From contig CALQHT020000031.1 in NCBI GenBank assembly GCA_943330455.2, forward strand, positions 1 to 33,908: 33,908 bases of DNA, read 5' to 3'. This document shows positions 6,971 through 18,122 of the stretch, piece after piece. The position numbers and the translations under genes were made by a program. This DNA comes from Nitrosovibrio sp. Nv4 (lineage in GTDB: Bacteria; Pseudomonadota; Alphaproteobacteria; Acetobacterales; Acetobacteraceae). Within the stretch, counting starts at the first letter, position 1. Each line of letters opens with the position of its first letter. The notes under the pieces were generated by a model. The model saw only the letters and a program-made list of their open reading frames with translations. It had not been told where the DNA came from and made no database searches.

Positions 6971-7726
6971 TCACCCCAGAACCTCGATGGCATCGCCGAC
7001 GGCGAAGCGGCCGCCTTCGATGACCTCGGCAAGCACGCCGAGCTCTATGTGGCCGAAATGGGTGCCCAGTTCCTCGACCGGGTTGGCGTCGCGTTGCGCG
7101 GTTTCCGGATTGACCTCGGTCGCGGCGCAGCGGGTGATGCCCTTGAACACCCGCATAACCGCGCCGCCCACCTGGATGTCCTGGCCGATCCAGGTGCGCT
7201 CCCGCCAGGCGGGCGCGCCGCTGAACCAGATATTGGCCCGGAAGCGGCGCCGGTGCCGGCGAGCCCCCACTTTTTCCTCCAGGTCGCGCTGGCTGGCCAT
7301 GTTGATCAGGCTGACCAGCTTCTTCGGCTGATCGCTGAACATATGGCCGGGCACGTGGTGGAACATTGGGGTGCCGCGGGCTTCCTCCCCCATATAGGCT
7401 GTCAGGAACGCGGCGATCTGGGCGCGTCCGGCCTCGGTCAGGGCATTCTCGCTGACGGCGGACCCGTCCGGCGCCCGGATCATCAGGGCCCCGGTCTTGG
7501 GGTCGAAGAAGGATGCCAGCGACGCGGCGCGCGCGTTCTTCATCTGGCACAGGAAGTTGGTCTTCCGCAGCCAGGTCGGCGTCGCCGGATCGAAGCCCGA
7601 ATCCCCTTGCGCCAGGGCAAACGCCCGATCCCATGGGATCGCGCCACCGGCTTCGACCTCGGTGCTCTCCATCGCCTCCGCCATCAGACCTTTGACCGGA
7701 AAACGGTACAGATATTCGATTCGCAT
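6971..7726 (-). CDS. MOSC domain protein with N-terminal beta-barrel (YcbX/mARC-like)
   Basis: A 251-residue protein. The N-terminal half (MRIEYLYRFPVKGL onward) is the MOSC_N beta-barrel. The C-terminal half is a MOSC domain with the conserved cysteine in GITRCAATEVNPETA (Cys200), the residue that ligates molybdenum or sulfur in this superfamily. Family members bind sulfur-containing molybdenum cofactor and reduce N-hydroxylated compounds, or act in sulfur transfer. The start ATG at 7726 is chosen because MRIEYLYRFPVKG is the family N-terminus; a longer frame to 7777 is less likely. It is divergent from clpB, with about 117 bases between starts. Its 3' end abuts an insertion-sequence remnant. 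Confidence 0.85.
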   Translation of the reverse strand: MRIEYLYRFPVKGLMAEAMESTEVEAGGAIPWDRAFALAQGDSGFDPATPTWLRKTNFLCQMKNARAASLASFFDPKTGALMIRAPDGSAVSENALTEAGRAQIAAFLTAYMGEEARGTPMFHHVPGHMFSDQPKKLVSLINMASQRDLEEKVGARRHRRRFRANIWFSGAPAWRERTWIGQDIQVGGAVMRVFKGITRCAATEVNPETAQRDANPVEELGTHFGHIELGVLAEVIEGGRFAVGDAIEVLG

Positions 7727-7843
7727 CTGGCTGTCCCCCCTTGAGCCGCGTCCAGCCGCAACCCACGTTTCAGTCATAGGCCAGTCCCCGTTGCCTAGTC
7801 AGGGGCGGGGATGGGCCGGTCGCCTGAGCATAGGGACATAGTC

Positions 7844-10426
<2,583 letters not shown>

Positions 10427-10488
10427 TTTTTCCGGGGCTGGTGGGGCGATGTGCCCCACTGGCTGCGTGGCTTGGAGTGAGGCACAGA

Positions 10489-10607
10489 GAGAAAATCCTC
10501 CCCCTCCCCTTGCGGGAGGGGGCGGGGGGAGGGGTCTTTACGCAATATCCGTGCGAAATTCCCCTCCCCCCAACCCCCTCCCGCAAGGGGAGGGGGAGAT
10601 TTTTCTC
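10489..10607. repeat. 119-bp compound palindrome, copy 1
   Basis: Two arms of about 47 bases, starting GAGAAAATCCTCCCCC and ending AGATTTTTCTC, are near-exact complements. Each arm is itself a smaller hairpin (CCCTCCCC-TTGC-GGGAGGGGG type). A second copy of the same length lies at 20304-20422. It sits between the convergent 3' ends of clpB and the oligopeptidase gene, where it could also act as a bidirectional terminator or mRNA stabiliser. Confidence 0.85.
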
Positions 10608-10635
10608 CCGTGCCGACCTGTGTGAACGCCGCGCC

Positions 10636-12324
10636 CTACCGCAATCCCAAAAACGTCGAGGCTTCCCGCACCACGTCTTCCAACGCACCCTCGGCGAACG
10701 GCGACACCAACCCGGCCGACCGCACCAGGTCCTGGAACGGCGCCGAACCCCCGCGTCCGCACAGTTGCACATACGCGTCCAACGCACCCGCCTGATCCCG
10801 CCGAGACCGCACCCAAAGCTGCATCGCGCAACACTGCGCCAGCGTGTAGTCGATGTAATAGAACGGCGACGAATAGATATGGTGCTTCGCCTGCCACCGA
10901 GCGCCCTTCGTCAGGAACGCCAGGTCCCCGTAATCGGTCCACGGCATATAGACCCGCTCCAACCGTTGCCACATCGCGTGGCGGTCGGTCGGCGTGGCCT
11001 CCGGATTCGCGTAGACCTCGTGCTGGAAGTGATCGACGCAGACGCCATAGGGCAGAAACGCCAGCGCGCCGATCAGGTGCATGCGTCGGAACCGCTCCGC
11101 CGCCGCTTCGCCCACCATCAGGTCCATCTGCGGATAGGTCAGGAACTCCAGTCCCATCGAGTGGATTTCCGCCGATTCCATGGTCGGCCACAGATAATCC
11201 ACCCCCGGCTGGTTGCGGCTTTCCCAGTTCTGGAAAGCGTGCCCCATTTCGTGCGTGAACACGCCGATATCGTGGTGGGTGCCGTTGAAGTTGGCGAAGA
11301 TGAAGGGCACGCCCTCGGTCGGGAATGATGTGCAGAATCCGCCACCCGCCTTGGTCGGCCGGTTCTTCAGGTCCAGGAAGCCGCCCTTTTGCATCAGGCT
11401 GAAAAACCCACCCAGGCGAGGGTCCATCCGGTCGAACATCGTCTGCGCCTGGCTGACCAGATAATCGTGCTCGCCGGCCGGTTTGGGGTTGCCTTCGGGA
11501 TCGATCAGCGCCTCATCCCAGAAGCGGACCCGGTCCCAGCCGAACGCCTGGCGACGATCTTCCAGTAGGCGAGACACCAGCGGCACCACATGCCGCGCCA
11601 CCTGGTCGCGATAGCGAGCCACATCGTCTGGCCCGTAATCGGTGCGCCGCATCCGCCGATACCCAAGCGGTGTGTATGTCGGGTAGTCCAGCTTGCGCGC
11701 CATGCGATGCCGCAGGCGTACCAGATCATCGTAGATTCGATCCAATTCCCCCGCATTCCCCCCAAAAAACCCCCACCGAGCCTGCTCGGCGCGATGACGG
11801 GTGGCGCGGTCGGGGTCCTCGGCGAACGGACCGAGGCCGGCGAGATTCAGGGTTTGGCCGTCCAGTTCAATCCGCGCCGACGCCAACAGAGCCGTGTAGG
11901 CCGCCGATAGCCGCGATTCCTCCTCCAGATCGGCTTTGATCGCTGGATCGAATGTCGCGATGTCGGCTTCCCACAGCCGCAACGCATGGGCACCGGCGGC
12001 TTCTTCCAGAGCGGTTCGGTCCGGATCGACCAGAAGGCGGCGCTTGATGGCGACCTCATACTCGGTGGCCTCGGGCGCCATTAAATCGGCGTAGTCGCGC
12101 GCGGATTTGGCGGTCTCGGACGCGGTGTCCTGGGCGAACCGCAGATGCACCAGGGCGCTCCAGGTGTCGTGTTCCCGTCGCTGCCGGTCCCACAGCGCCA
12201 GCGCCCCCGCCCGGTCGCCAGCGTCGAGAAGCGCGGTGACGGCGGCATGGGCCGCGGCGAGGCTACCCTTGTCCGGGGTGACCGTGGCGATGTCGGCGAA
12301 GTTTGGCGGCATGCTTGGGTTCAT
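10636..12324 (-). CDS. M3 family oligoendopeptidase (PepF/M3-like)
   Basis: A 562-residue zinc metallopeptidase that would cleave short peptides in the cytoplasm. The zinc motif is HEMGH at about 358-362 within FTHEMGHAFQNWESR. It is followed by TMESAEIHSMGLEF, whose glutamate (about 386) is the likely third ligand. The N-terminal two thirds are helical, as expected for the M3 fold, with no signal peptide. The frame opens further upstream to 12501, but MNPSMPPNFADIA at 12324 is the plausible start; the residues before it are Arg/Pro-rich and unlike the family. It is convergent with clpB across the palindrome, and the next gene upstream is on the same strand about 100 bases away. Confidence 0.9.
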   Translation of the reverse strand: MNPSMPPNFADIATVTPDKGSLAAAHAAVTALLDAGDRAGALALWDRQRREHDTWSALVHLRFAQDTASETAKSARDYADLMAPEATEYEVAIKRRLLVDPDRTALEEAAGAHALRLWEADIATFDPAIKADLEEESRLSAAYTALLASARIELDGQTLNLAGLGPFAEDPDRATRHRAEQARWGFFGGNAGELDRIYDDLVRLRHRMARKLDYPTYTPLGYRRMRRTDYGPDDVARYRDQVARHVVPLVSRLLEDRRQAFGWDRVRFWDEALIDPEGNPKPAGEHDYLVSQAQTMFDRMDPRLGGFFSLMQKGGFLDLKNRPTKAGGGFCTSFPTEGVPFIFANFNGTHHDIGVFTHEMGHAFQNWESRNQPGVDYLWPTMESAEIHSMGLEFLTYPQMDLMVGEAAAERFRRMHLIGALAFLPYGVCVDHFQHEVYANPEATPTDRHAMWQRLERVYMPWTDYGDLAFLTKGARWQAKHHIYSSPFYYIDYTLAQCCAMQLWVRSRRDQAGALDAYVQLCGRGGSAPFQDLVRSAGLVSPFAEGALEDVVREASTFLGLR

Positions 12325-12428
12325 GGGTTGGTGGGTCCTGCGAGGTTCATGAGCCGGATGATCGGTGCGGGTCCAAAGTTGGTCACGCGCCGGAGACGCG
12401 TCCAATCCAACCCGGCCCTCGTCCGGGG

Positions 12429-13241
12429 TTATCGGTCGGCAGACCGCGCCAGGACCCGGGTCCCCGGGGCGGGTGGGTTTTCCGGTGGGCCGGCGAAACA
12501 TTGGGCGAGGCTCATCCAGATGCGCGCGGGTTCTCCGGTCACCACCAGATCCGTATCGGCGACGTTGCGCACCTGGGTCACCACCTGGCAGAACGCCAGC
12601 GCCTCGCCGGTGACGGCATTGTCCGGCGTCGGATCATTCCATTCCCAGATCGCGCCGGATGGCGCCGTCAAGCGAACATGGGGCGCCGAACCGGGGACCG
12701 CGCTCTGGCGGTTGGCAAAGGTCCAGCCATAGGTGCGCACGCCGATTTCCGCCACGCTCCGCAACCGGTCGGTCGGAGTCTGGGCCACGCCCATCAGGTC
12801 GTAGATCGCCTGGCCATGCGCCCAGGTTTCCATCTGGCGCGCCGTGGTGAACATGCGCACGCCCATGTCGGGGCCGGCCCAGGCGAGCCGTGTATCCGGG
12901 GCCATGGCGGACAAGGTGCCGCATAACTCGGTCAGATGCGTGTACCAGCGTTCCAGCAGGCGTGGCCCGACCAGATCGCCCATCCGGTCCCTGGTTTCCA
13001 GGATCCGGCTCCGCCCGTCGGCCCGACGGGCGGCGATTGCCTCTCGGCGTTTGGCGAAGACATCGCGGCCGGCGACGGACGAGGCGGCGGCCAGGTCGCC
13101 ATCATGCAGATGCTGGATCACGTCGTTGACGGTCCATTGCTTGAACAGGGTCGGCCGGTCCCAGTCCGTGTCCTTCAGAGTCAGCAGCAAGTCGCGCAAC
13201 GCGTCGGCTTCAGCCTGAAAATCGACTGCCTGGGGCAGCAT
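12429..13241 (-). CDS. TIGR03084-like metal-binding protein, DinB/maleylpyruvate-isomerase fold
   Basis: A 270-residue protein beginning MLPQAVDFQAEADALRDLLL. The N-terminal four-helix part carries WTVNDVIQHLHDGD and, later, RQMETWAHGQAIYDLMG. These are the His-rich metal-binding segments of the DinB_2/MDMPI superfamily and look like the TIGR03084 family. The C-terminal part (about 175-270) resembles the associated C-terminal domain. Relatives include thiol-dependent isomerases and transferases, but the substrate of this group is not established. GAGGG lies about 12 bases before the ATG. It shares a strand with the M3 peptidase gene, but the gap leaves an operon uncertain. Confidence 0.7.
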   Translation of the reverse strand: MLPQAVDFQAEADALRDLLLTLKDTDWDRPTLFKQWTVNDVIQHLHDGDLAAASSVAGRDVFAKRREAIAARRADGRSRILETRDRMGDLVGPRLLERWYTHLTELCGTLSAMAPDTRLAWAGPDMGVRMFTTARQMETWAHGQAIYDLMGVAQTPTDRLRSVAEIGVRTYGWTFANRQSAVPGSAPHVRLTAPSGAIWEWNDPTPDNAVTGEALAFCQVVTQVRNVADTDLVVTGEPARIWMSLAQCFAGPPENPPAPGTRVLARSADR

Positions 13242-13877
13242 GGCAGGAGGTTCCCTCTTGTTGTCGTTGGCCGGCGGCGGTTCGATCCGCGGGTTTTCCG
13301 TTTACACCACATGGGGCGCGGTGATCGACTCTCCCGCGATTTTCGGGTCGCTGTCGTGATCGACGCGACTCGCGGCGGAGGAGGGCGGATAACCGAGCAT
13401 TATCGGTGCCTTTGGGCACGAGCGGAACAGTCGGTTCGATCGCCCGACCCCGGCCGTGAGGGCGCGATGCATTCCTTCCTATCCGCGTTCATCTGCGGTT
13501 TAATTTTCCATATTCTTGCCTTGGGGCAAGCGAAATGGGCTATTCGAAAGCAAAAAAAGAAAAAACAACCGCAGATAAACGCAGATGGAAGTGGGGCGCG
13601 AATGGCGGCGAGGGACCCTAACGTGGCGGCACAGGGTTTGGGTTTCGCGGGTTGGTCGTCACTGCCTCGTTTTGTCCCAACCTTGGCATCAGGTGCCGGA
13701 TGACCTCGGATTATCAGTAACTTGGGATAGTCGGTTGATTGGACGGCAGGCGGTGTCCCGTATGCAACGGTCGGCGGGGGCGTGCGTCCTGACGGATCGC
13801 ACGGGCCGGCGGCGTGATATGGTCCGGCCTCTGGCCAGTGTCGACACAATCGCGGGAAAGATGCGGACGGGAGGTCC
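13242..13877. other. 636-base intergenic region without a gene
   Basis: Frames here are Pro/Arg-rich or interrupted and none looks real. An inverted repeat of about 19 bases with an A-rich centre lies at 13482-13585 and is listed separately. The segment 13500-13570 is markedly A/T-rich, including a run of AAAAAAAGAAAAAA. The region separates the divergent TIGR03084-like and GNAT genes, so promoters for both must lie in it; none was assigned. Confidence 0.6.
13482..13585. repeat. Inverted repeat of the CATCTGCGGTT dispersed type
   Basis: TCCGCGTTCATCTGCGGTT (13482-13500) and AACCGCAGATAAACGCAGA (13567-13585) are complementary with two mismatches, separated by 66 A/T-rich bases. The motif CCGCGTTCATCTGCGG is a recurring intergenic sequence in many genomes (recollection). 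Its origin is unknown. Confidence 0.6.
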
Positions 13878-14399
13878 ATGCCAACACACGCAACACCACC
13901 GTCTCGCCCGGTCTGGCGGCCGATGACCCAGGCAGACATCTCGGCCGTCGCGGCAATCGGGACCACGGTTCATCCCGCGTTCCCCGAATCCCCCGCCATC
14001 GTGGCCGAACGACTCGCCTTGTACCCAGCCGGCTGCCTGGTGCTATGCAGCGACGCCGGAGCGATCGGTTACGCGGTCAGCCACCCGTGGCGCTTCTTGC
14101 ATCCACCCAAGCTGGATGCAGCCCTCGGCCAACTCCCCGCCGCACCCGACACCTACTACATTCACGACCTGGCCTTGCTGCCCACCGCGCGCGGCACCGG
14201 CGCTGGCGGTGCGGCGGTCCAACGGCTCATCGAACAGGCGAAATCCGAGAAATTGGAAAATTTGTCGCTGGTCGCGATCAGCGGATCGGCGCCTTTCTGG
14301 GCCCGCCACGGCTTCCGCGTTCAGACCGACCAGCCACTCCGACAGCGCCTGCGAAGCTACGGCGACGACGCGCGCTTCATGGTGCGCGCCCCACCGTAA
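13878..14399 (+). CDS. GNAT family N-acetyltransferase
   Basis: A 173-residue acetyl-CoA-dependent acyltransferase. WRPMTQADISAVAAIG is the N-terminal GNAT strand and helix. YYIHDLALLPTARGTGAGGAAVQRL is the motif A region, with RGTGAGG as the pyrophosphate-binding loop. VAISGSAPFWARHGFRV is the motif B region. GGGAGG lies immediately upstream of the ATG at 13878. It is convergent with erpA, with 25 bases between the stop codons. The acceptor substrate, whether a small molecule or a protein, cannot be told. Confidence 0.88.
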   Translation: MPTHATPPSRPVWRPMTQADISAVAAIGTTVHPAFPESPAIVAERLALYPAGCLVLCSDAGAIGYAVSHPWRFLHPPKLDAALGQLPAAPDTYYIHDLALLPTARGTGAGGAAVQRLIEQAKSEKLENLSLVAISGSAPFWARHGFRVQTDQPLRQRLRSYGDDARFMVRAPP

Positions 14400-14424
14400 G
14401 CGTCAATCGCCAAACGCGAGCGGC

Positions 14425-14754
14425 TCAATCGACCGAAAAGCTGGTCCCACACCCGCAGGCCGACTTCGCGTTGGGATTGCGCACCGCGAAGTGGCTGCCC
14501 ATCAACTGGTCGGTGAAATCCAGCTCCGACCCTGCCAGCAGGTCCATACTGGACGGATCGACCAGCACTTTCGCCCCCGCCCGCTCGATCACCAGGTCGT
14601 CCGCCTGAGGCGCCTGGTCCAACTCGAACCGGTATTGGAAGCCACTGCAGCCACCCGCCAGCACCGCGACGCGCAGCGCGGCGTCCCGGCCTTCGGCGGC
14701 GACGATCTCGGCAATACGCGCCGCGGCGCGCTCGGTTATTGCAAACTGTTCCAT
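14425..14754 (-). CDS. erpA: A-type iron-sulfur cluster carrier/insertion protein (ErpA/IscA-like)
   Basis: A 109-residue HesB/IscA/ErpA protein that passes iron-sulfur clusters to apo-enzymes. The three ligand cysteines are present: Cys35 in LAGGCSGFQY, and Cys100 and Cys102 in SACGCGTSF. The start ATG 14754 gives the standard length; the open frame upstream is accidental. It is divergent from dgt with 69 bases between starts, an arrangement common in alphaproteobacteria. The ErpA versus IscA choice rests on this context and no isc/suf genes are seen here, so the symbol is probable, not proven. Confidence 0.85.
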   Translation of the reverse strand: MEQFAITERAAARIAEIVAAEGRDAALRVAVLAGGCSGFQYRFELDQAPQADDLVIERAGAKVLVDPSSMDLLAGSELDFTDQLMGSHFAVRNPNAKSACGCGTSFSVD

Positions 14755-14823
14755 GCCAACGAAGATAGGCCCGAACGCAGCGGAATTGAAGTACCGATCC
14801 GCAAGGTGGTATGCCCACCCATC

Positions 14824-15984
14824 ATGACCGGCCGGACCCCCTTGGCTCCCTATGCCGTCTCGGCGGCAAACGCACGCGGCCGGCTCCATCCAGAGCCGGA
14901 GGCGCCGCCGCGTTCGCCGTGGCAGCGCGACCGCGACCGCATCATCCACAGCTCCGCGTTCCGGAAGCTGCAATACAAGACGCAGGTCTTCGTGAACCAC
15001 GAGGGCGATTTCTTCCGCACTCGGCTGACCCACAGCATCGAGGTCGCGCAGATCGCCCGCTCCATCGCTCGCGAACTGGGGCTGGACGAAGACCTGACCG
15101 AGGCCCTGGCCCTGGCGCACGATCTCGGCCACCCGCCCTTCGGCCATGCCGGAGAGGAAGCGCTGAACCTGGCGATGAAACCGTTCGGCGGCTTCGATCA
15201 CAACGCCCAGAGCCTGCGGGTCGTCACCCTGCTGGAAAGCCGCTACGCCGGCTGGGACGGGCTGAACCTGACCTGGGAAACCCTGGAGGGTCTGGCCAAG
15301 CACAACGGCCCGCTGCGCAACCCGCCGCCCTATATCGCCGACTACAACGACCGCCATAAGCTCGACCTAGGCACCCATGCCAGCGCCGAGGCCCAGGTCG
15401 CCGCGCTCGCCGACGACATTGCCTATCACAGCCACGACCTCGACGACGGGTTGCGGGCGAGGCTGTTCACCCCCGACGACATGGCGCATCTGCCCGTGGT
15501 CGGCGAAGCGCTGCGGGCCGCGCGCATGTCCAGCCTGGATGTCCCACCGCCGCGGTTGCGGCACGAGACTCTGCGTCGGGTCATCAACGCGATGGTCACC
15601 GACCTGCTGGCGGAAACCAACCGGCTGTTGGCGAAGCTCAACCCCAAGGATGCCGACGCGATCCGCCGATCCCGCCACCGGGTCGTCGCCTTCAGCCCGC
15701 CGATGGCCGAGGCCAACCAGGCGATCAAGGACTTCCTGTTCGCCCGCATGTATCGCCACTGGCGGGTCAACCGCATGAGCACCAAGGCGCGCCGCCTGAC
15801 CGAGGAACTGTTCCGCCTGCTGCACGCCGACCCGACCCTGCTGCCGGATGACTGGCGCGCCCGCGCCGGAGAGGCCAACAGCCAGCGCGCCGCTTCGATC
15901 GTCGGGGACTACGTGGCCGGCATGACCGACCGCTACGCCATGGATGAGCACCGACGACTGACCGATCTTTCCGTCAGCGGGTAA
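14824..15984 (+). CDS. dgt: dNTP triphosphohydrolase (Dgt-like, HD domain)
   Basis: A 386-residue HD-superfamily enzyme that cuts dNTPs to nucleoside and tripolyphosphate, helping control dNTP pools. The N-terminus has RDRIIHSSAFRKLQYKTQVF, then FRTRLTHSIEV (His70) and ALAHDLGHPPFGHAGE (His99/Asp100), with a later metal Asp in ALADDIAYHSHDLDDG. This order is diagnostic of the type 2 dGTPase-like subfamily. ATG 14824 is chosen because the family N-terminus follows; the frame stays open far upstream through the erpA antisense region. It is followed by a palindromic repeat and then argS on the same strand. Confidence 0.95.
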   Translation: MTGRTPLAPYAVSAANARGRLHPEPEAPPRSPWQRDRDRIIHSSAFRKLQYKTQVFVNHEGDFFRTRLTHSIEVAQIARSIARELGLDEDLTEALALAHDLGHPPFGHAGEEALNLAMKPFGGFDHNAQSLRVVTLLESRYAGWDGLNLTWETLEGLAKHNGPLRNPPPYIADYNDRHKLDLGTHASAEAQVAALADDIAYHSHDLDDGLRARLFTPDDMAHLPVVGEALRAARMSSLDVPPPRLRHETLRRVINAMVTDLLAETNRLLAKLNPKDADAIRRSRHRVVAFSPPMAEANQAIKDFLFARMYRHWRVNRMSTKARRLTEELFRLLHADPTLLPDDWRARAGEANSQRAASIVGDYVAGMTDRYAMDEHRRLTDLSVSG

Positions 15985-16028
15985 ATCGGCCGCCGACCAG
16001 AGCGCAGCCTGTCGGGCTTTCTCACTTA

Positions 16029-16198
16029 ATACCAACTGGATACCAACTGCGGGAAACAATGACCTATCGCGTCCCCTCACCGTCATTGCCGGGCTGGACC
16101 CGGCACCCCGCGCTTCAACGGTGGGGATGGGTTGCCGGGTCAAGCCCGGCAATGACGAGGGGGGCGTTCCATCGTTCCATCTTTCGGCAAGTTGGTAT
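16029..16198. repeat. Nested alphaproteobacterial interspersed palindrome
   Basis: The core arms are CGTCATTGCCGGGCTGGACC (16081-16100, extending to 16105) and its complement at 16133-16157, with one G/A-type mismatch. Outside it, ATACCAACT (twice, 16029 and 16040) is complemented by AGTTGGTAT (16190-16198). The CGTCATTGCCGGGCTTGACCC motif is a very common intergenic repeat in alphaproteobacteria. It lies between dgt and argS on the mRNA strand, so it could fold in a joint transcript. Confidence 0.85.
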
Positions 16199-16270
16199 GA
16201 CTTCCTTCCGATCTGCCCCCCTGCCATCTGGTGGGAGACATCCTGATCCAAACCGCGGGACCCTGACCCC

Positions 16271-18058
16271 ATGACCCACGACATTTACGCCCGCATGCGT
16301 GACACCGTCATCGCCGCCCTGCGCCAGATCGTGCCGGACCTGCCGGACGACATCGCCGCCCGCGTGGAGGTCACCCCCACCAAGGACCAGGCGCATGGCG
16401 ACATGGCCACCAACGCCGCCCTGGTCTCCGCCAAGGCCGCGCGCCAGGCGCCGCAGAAGATCGCCGCGGCCCTGGTCGCCTTCCTGGGCGAGGCGCCGGA
16501 AGTGGCCGGGGTCTCCATCGCCGGCCCCGGCTTCGTCAATCTGCGCATCGAACCGATCGCGTTCCGCGCCCTGTTGCCGATCATCCTGGCCAACGGAGAG
16601 GCCTATGGCGATTCCTCCACCGGCAACGACCTGCGGGTGAACGTGGAATATGTCTCCGCCAATCCCACGGGGCCGATGCATGTCGGGCATTGTCGCGGCG
16701 CCGTCGTGGGCGATGCGCTGGCCAATCTGCTCGCCAAGGCCGGCTACGACGTCACCAAGGAATACTACATCAACGACGCCGGCGCGCAGGTCACCGCGCT
16801 CGCCTGGGCGGCCTATTGGCGCTACCTCCAGGCGATCGGCACGAAGTTGTCGGAGGAAGATTTCTCCAACGAAGTCCCCGGCGGCCTGCAGTACCGCGGC
16901 GAGTATCTGATCCCGGTCGGGCAGCGTCTGGCGGAAATCCATGGCCCGTCGTTGGCGCAGCCCGACCTGGGCATCGCCGCGCCGGAAGAATGGATCGACC
17001 TCGTCCGCGACCAGACTATCGACATGATGATGGGGGAAATCCGCGGCGATCTGGACCTGCTGGGCGTGGATCAGCACGTGTTCAGCTCCGAACGCGCGCT
17101 GGTGGAAGCCGGCGCCACCGATGTGCTGATCGATCGGCTGCGCTCCGACGACCTGATCTACGAAGGCGTGCTGGAGCCGCCCAAGGGCAAGACACCGGAA
17201 GACTGGGAGCCTCGGCCGCAGACCCTGTTCCGCGCCACCAATTTCGGCGACGACGTGGACCGCCCGCTGCGCAAATCCGACGGCAGCGCCACCTATTTCG
17301 CCAACGACATCGCCTATCACGCGAGCAAGCTGGACCGAGGCTTCGACATCCTGATCGACGTTCTCGGCGCCGATCATGGCGGCTACGTGCCGCGCATGCG
17401 CGCCGCGGTGCAGGCGCTGTCCGGCGGGCGGACGAAGTTTGAGGCCGTGCTGTGCCAGATCGTGCACATCATGCGCGGCGGCCAGCCGGTGCGCATGTCA
17501 AAGCGGGCCGGCACCTTCGTCACCCTGCGCGACCTGCTGGAAGAGGTCGGGCGCGATGTCGTCCGCTTCACCATGCTGACCCGCAAGGCCGACGCTCAGA
17601 TGGAGTTCGACCTGGACCAGGCCGTGGCACAGACCCGCGACAACCTCTCCTTCTATGTCCAATACGCCCATGCCCGTTGCCGCTCCGTCCTGCGCGCGGC
17701 GGAGGAGATGTTCGGGCCTGACGCGGTCACCTCGCGGTCCCTGGAATCCGCAACCCTGGATTGTCTGGACGACGACGCCGAGATGACCCTGATTCGCCGT
17801 CTGGCCACCTGGCCGCGGGTCGTGGAGGCCGCCGCCACCGCACGCGAGCCACATAGAATTGCGTTTTTCCTCTATGACTTGGCGGCCGACTTTCATATGC
17901 TATGGAACCGGGGCAAAGAGGATGCCACGCTGCGGTTCCTGCAAAAGGAGCAGCCGGCGGACACAATGGCTCGACTGGCTCTGGTTGCCGCCACGGCGGT
18001 GGTGATCCGATCCGGACTTGCGGTGATGGGTGTCGAACCCGTCGAGGAAATGCGCTGA
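16271..18058 (+). CDS. argS: Arginyl-tRNA synthetase
   Basis: A 595-residue class I synthetase that charges tRNA-Arg with arginine. An N-terminal additive domain (1-110) precedes the HIGH-type motif in ANPTGPMHVGHCRGA (HVGH at 137-140). Further marks are YYINDAGAQV, the DVLGADHGGYVPRM segment and VRMSKRAGTFVTLRDL near residue 412, which replaces the KMSKS loop. The anticodon-binding DALR domain is at the C-terminus, ending GLAVMGVEPVEEMR. The full family length is present. The following SPOR gene begins 64 bases later, likely in the same transcript. Confidence 0.98.
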   Translation: MTHDIYARMRDTVIAALRQIVPDLPDDIAARVEVTPTKDQAHGDMATNAALVSAKAARQAPQKIAAALVAFLGEAPEVAGVSIAGPGFVNLRIEPIAFRALLPIILANGEAYGDSSTGNDLRVNVEYVSANPTGPMHVGHCRGAVVGDALANLLAKAGYDVTKEYYINDAGAQVTALAWAAYWRYLQAIGTKLSEEDFSNEVPGGLQYRGEYLIPVGQRLAEIHGPSLAQPDLGIAAPEEWIDLVRDQTIDMMMGEIRGDLDLLGVDQHVFSSERALVEAGATDVLIDRLRSDDLIYEGVLEPPKGKTPEDWEPRPQTLFRATNFGDDVDRPLRKSDGSATYFANDIAYHASKLDRGFDILIDVLGADHGGYVPRMRAAVQALSGGRTKFEAVLCQIVHIMRGGQPVRMSKRAGTFVTLRDLLEEVGRDVVRFTMLTRKADAQMEFDLDQAVAQTRDNLSFYVQYAHARCRSVLRAAEEMFGPDAVTSRSLESATLDCLDDDAEMTLIRRLATWPRVVEAAATAREPHRIAFFLYDLAADFHMLWNRGKEDATLRFLQKEQPADTMARLALVAATAVVIRSGLAVMGVEPVEEMR

Positions 18059-18122
18059 CCCAACGGATCCGCCATCCCGGCCGGTCCCATTTGGGTATCG
18101 GCCGAGCGGAAAGTGTAGTGCT

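Noticed and set aside
10427-10635. CRISPR-like alternation of C- and G-runs
   Set aside because: There are no regularly spaced direct repeats; it is a single inverted repeat.
13400-13966. Reverse-strand 188-codon frame
   Set aside because: It has a Phe run made by an A-rich tract, no natural domain pattern, and overlaps the real GNAT gene.
14116-14823. Upstream extension of the dgt frame
   Set aside because: The frame stays open through the antisense of erpA and GNAT, but family similarity begins at the ATG at 14824.
18030-18122. Earlier ATG for the SPOR gene
   Set aside because: It would overlap argS by 29 bases and adds a Pro/Arg/Cys-rich stretch unlike these proteins; GTG 18123 fits better.
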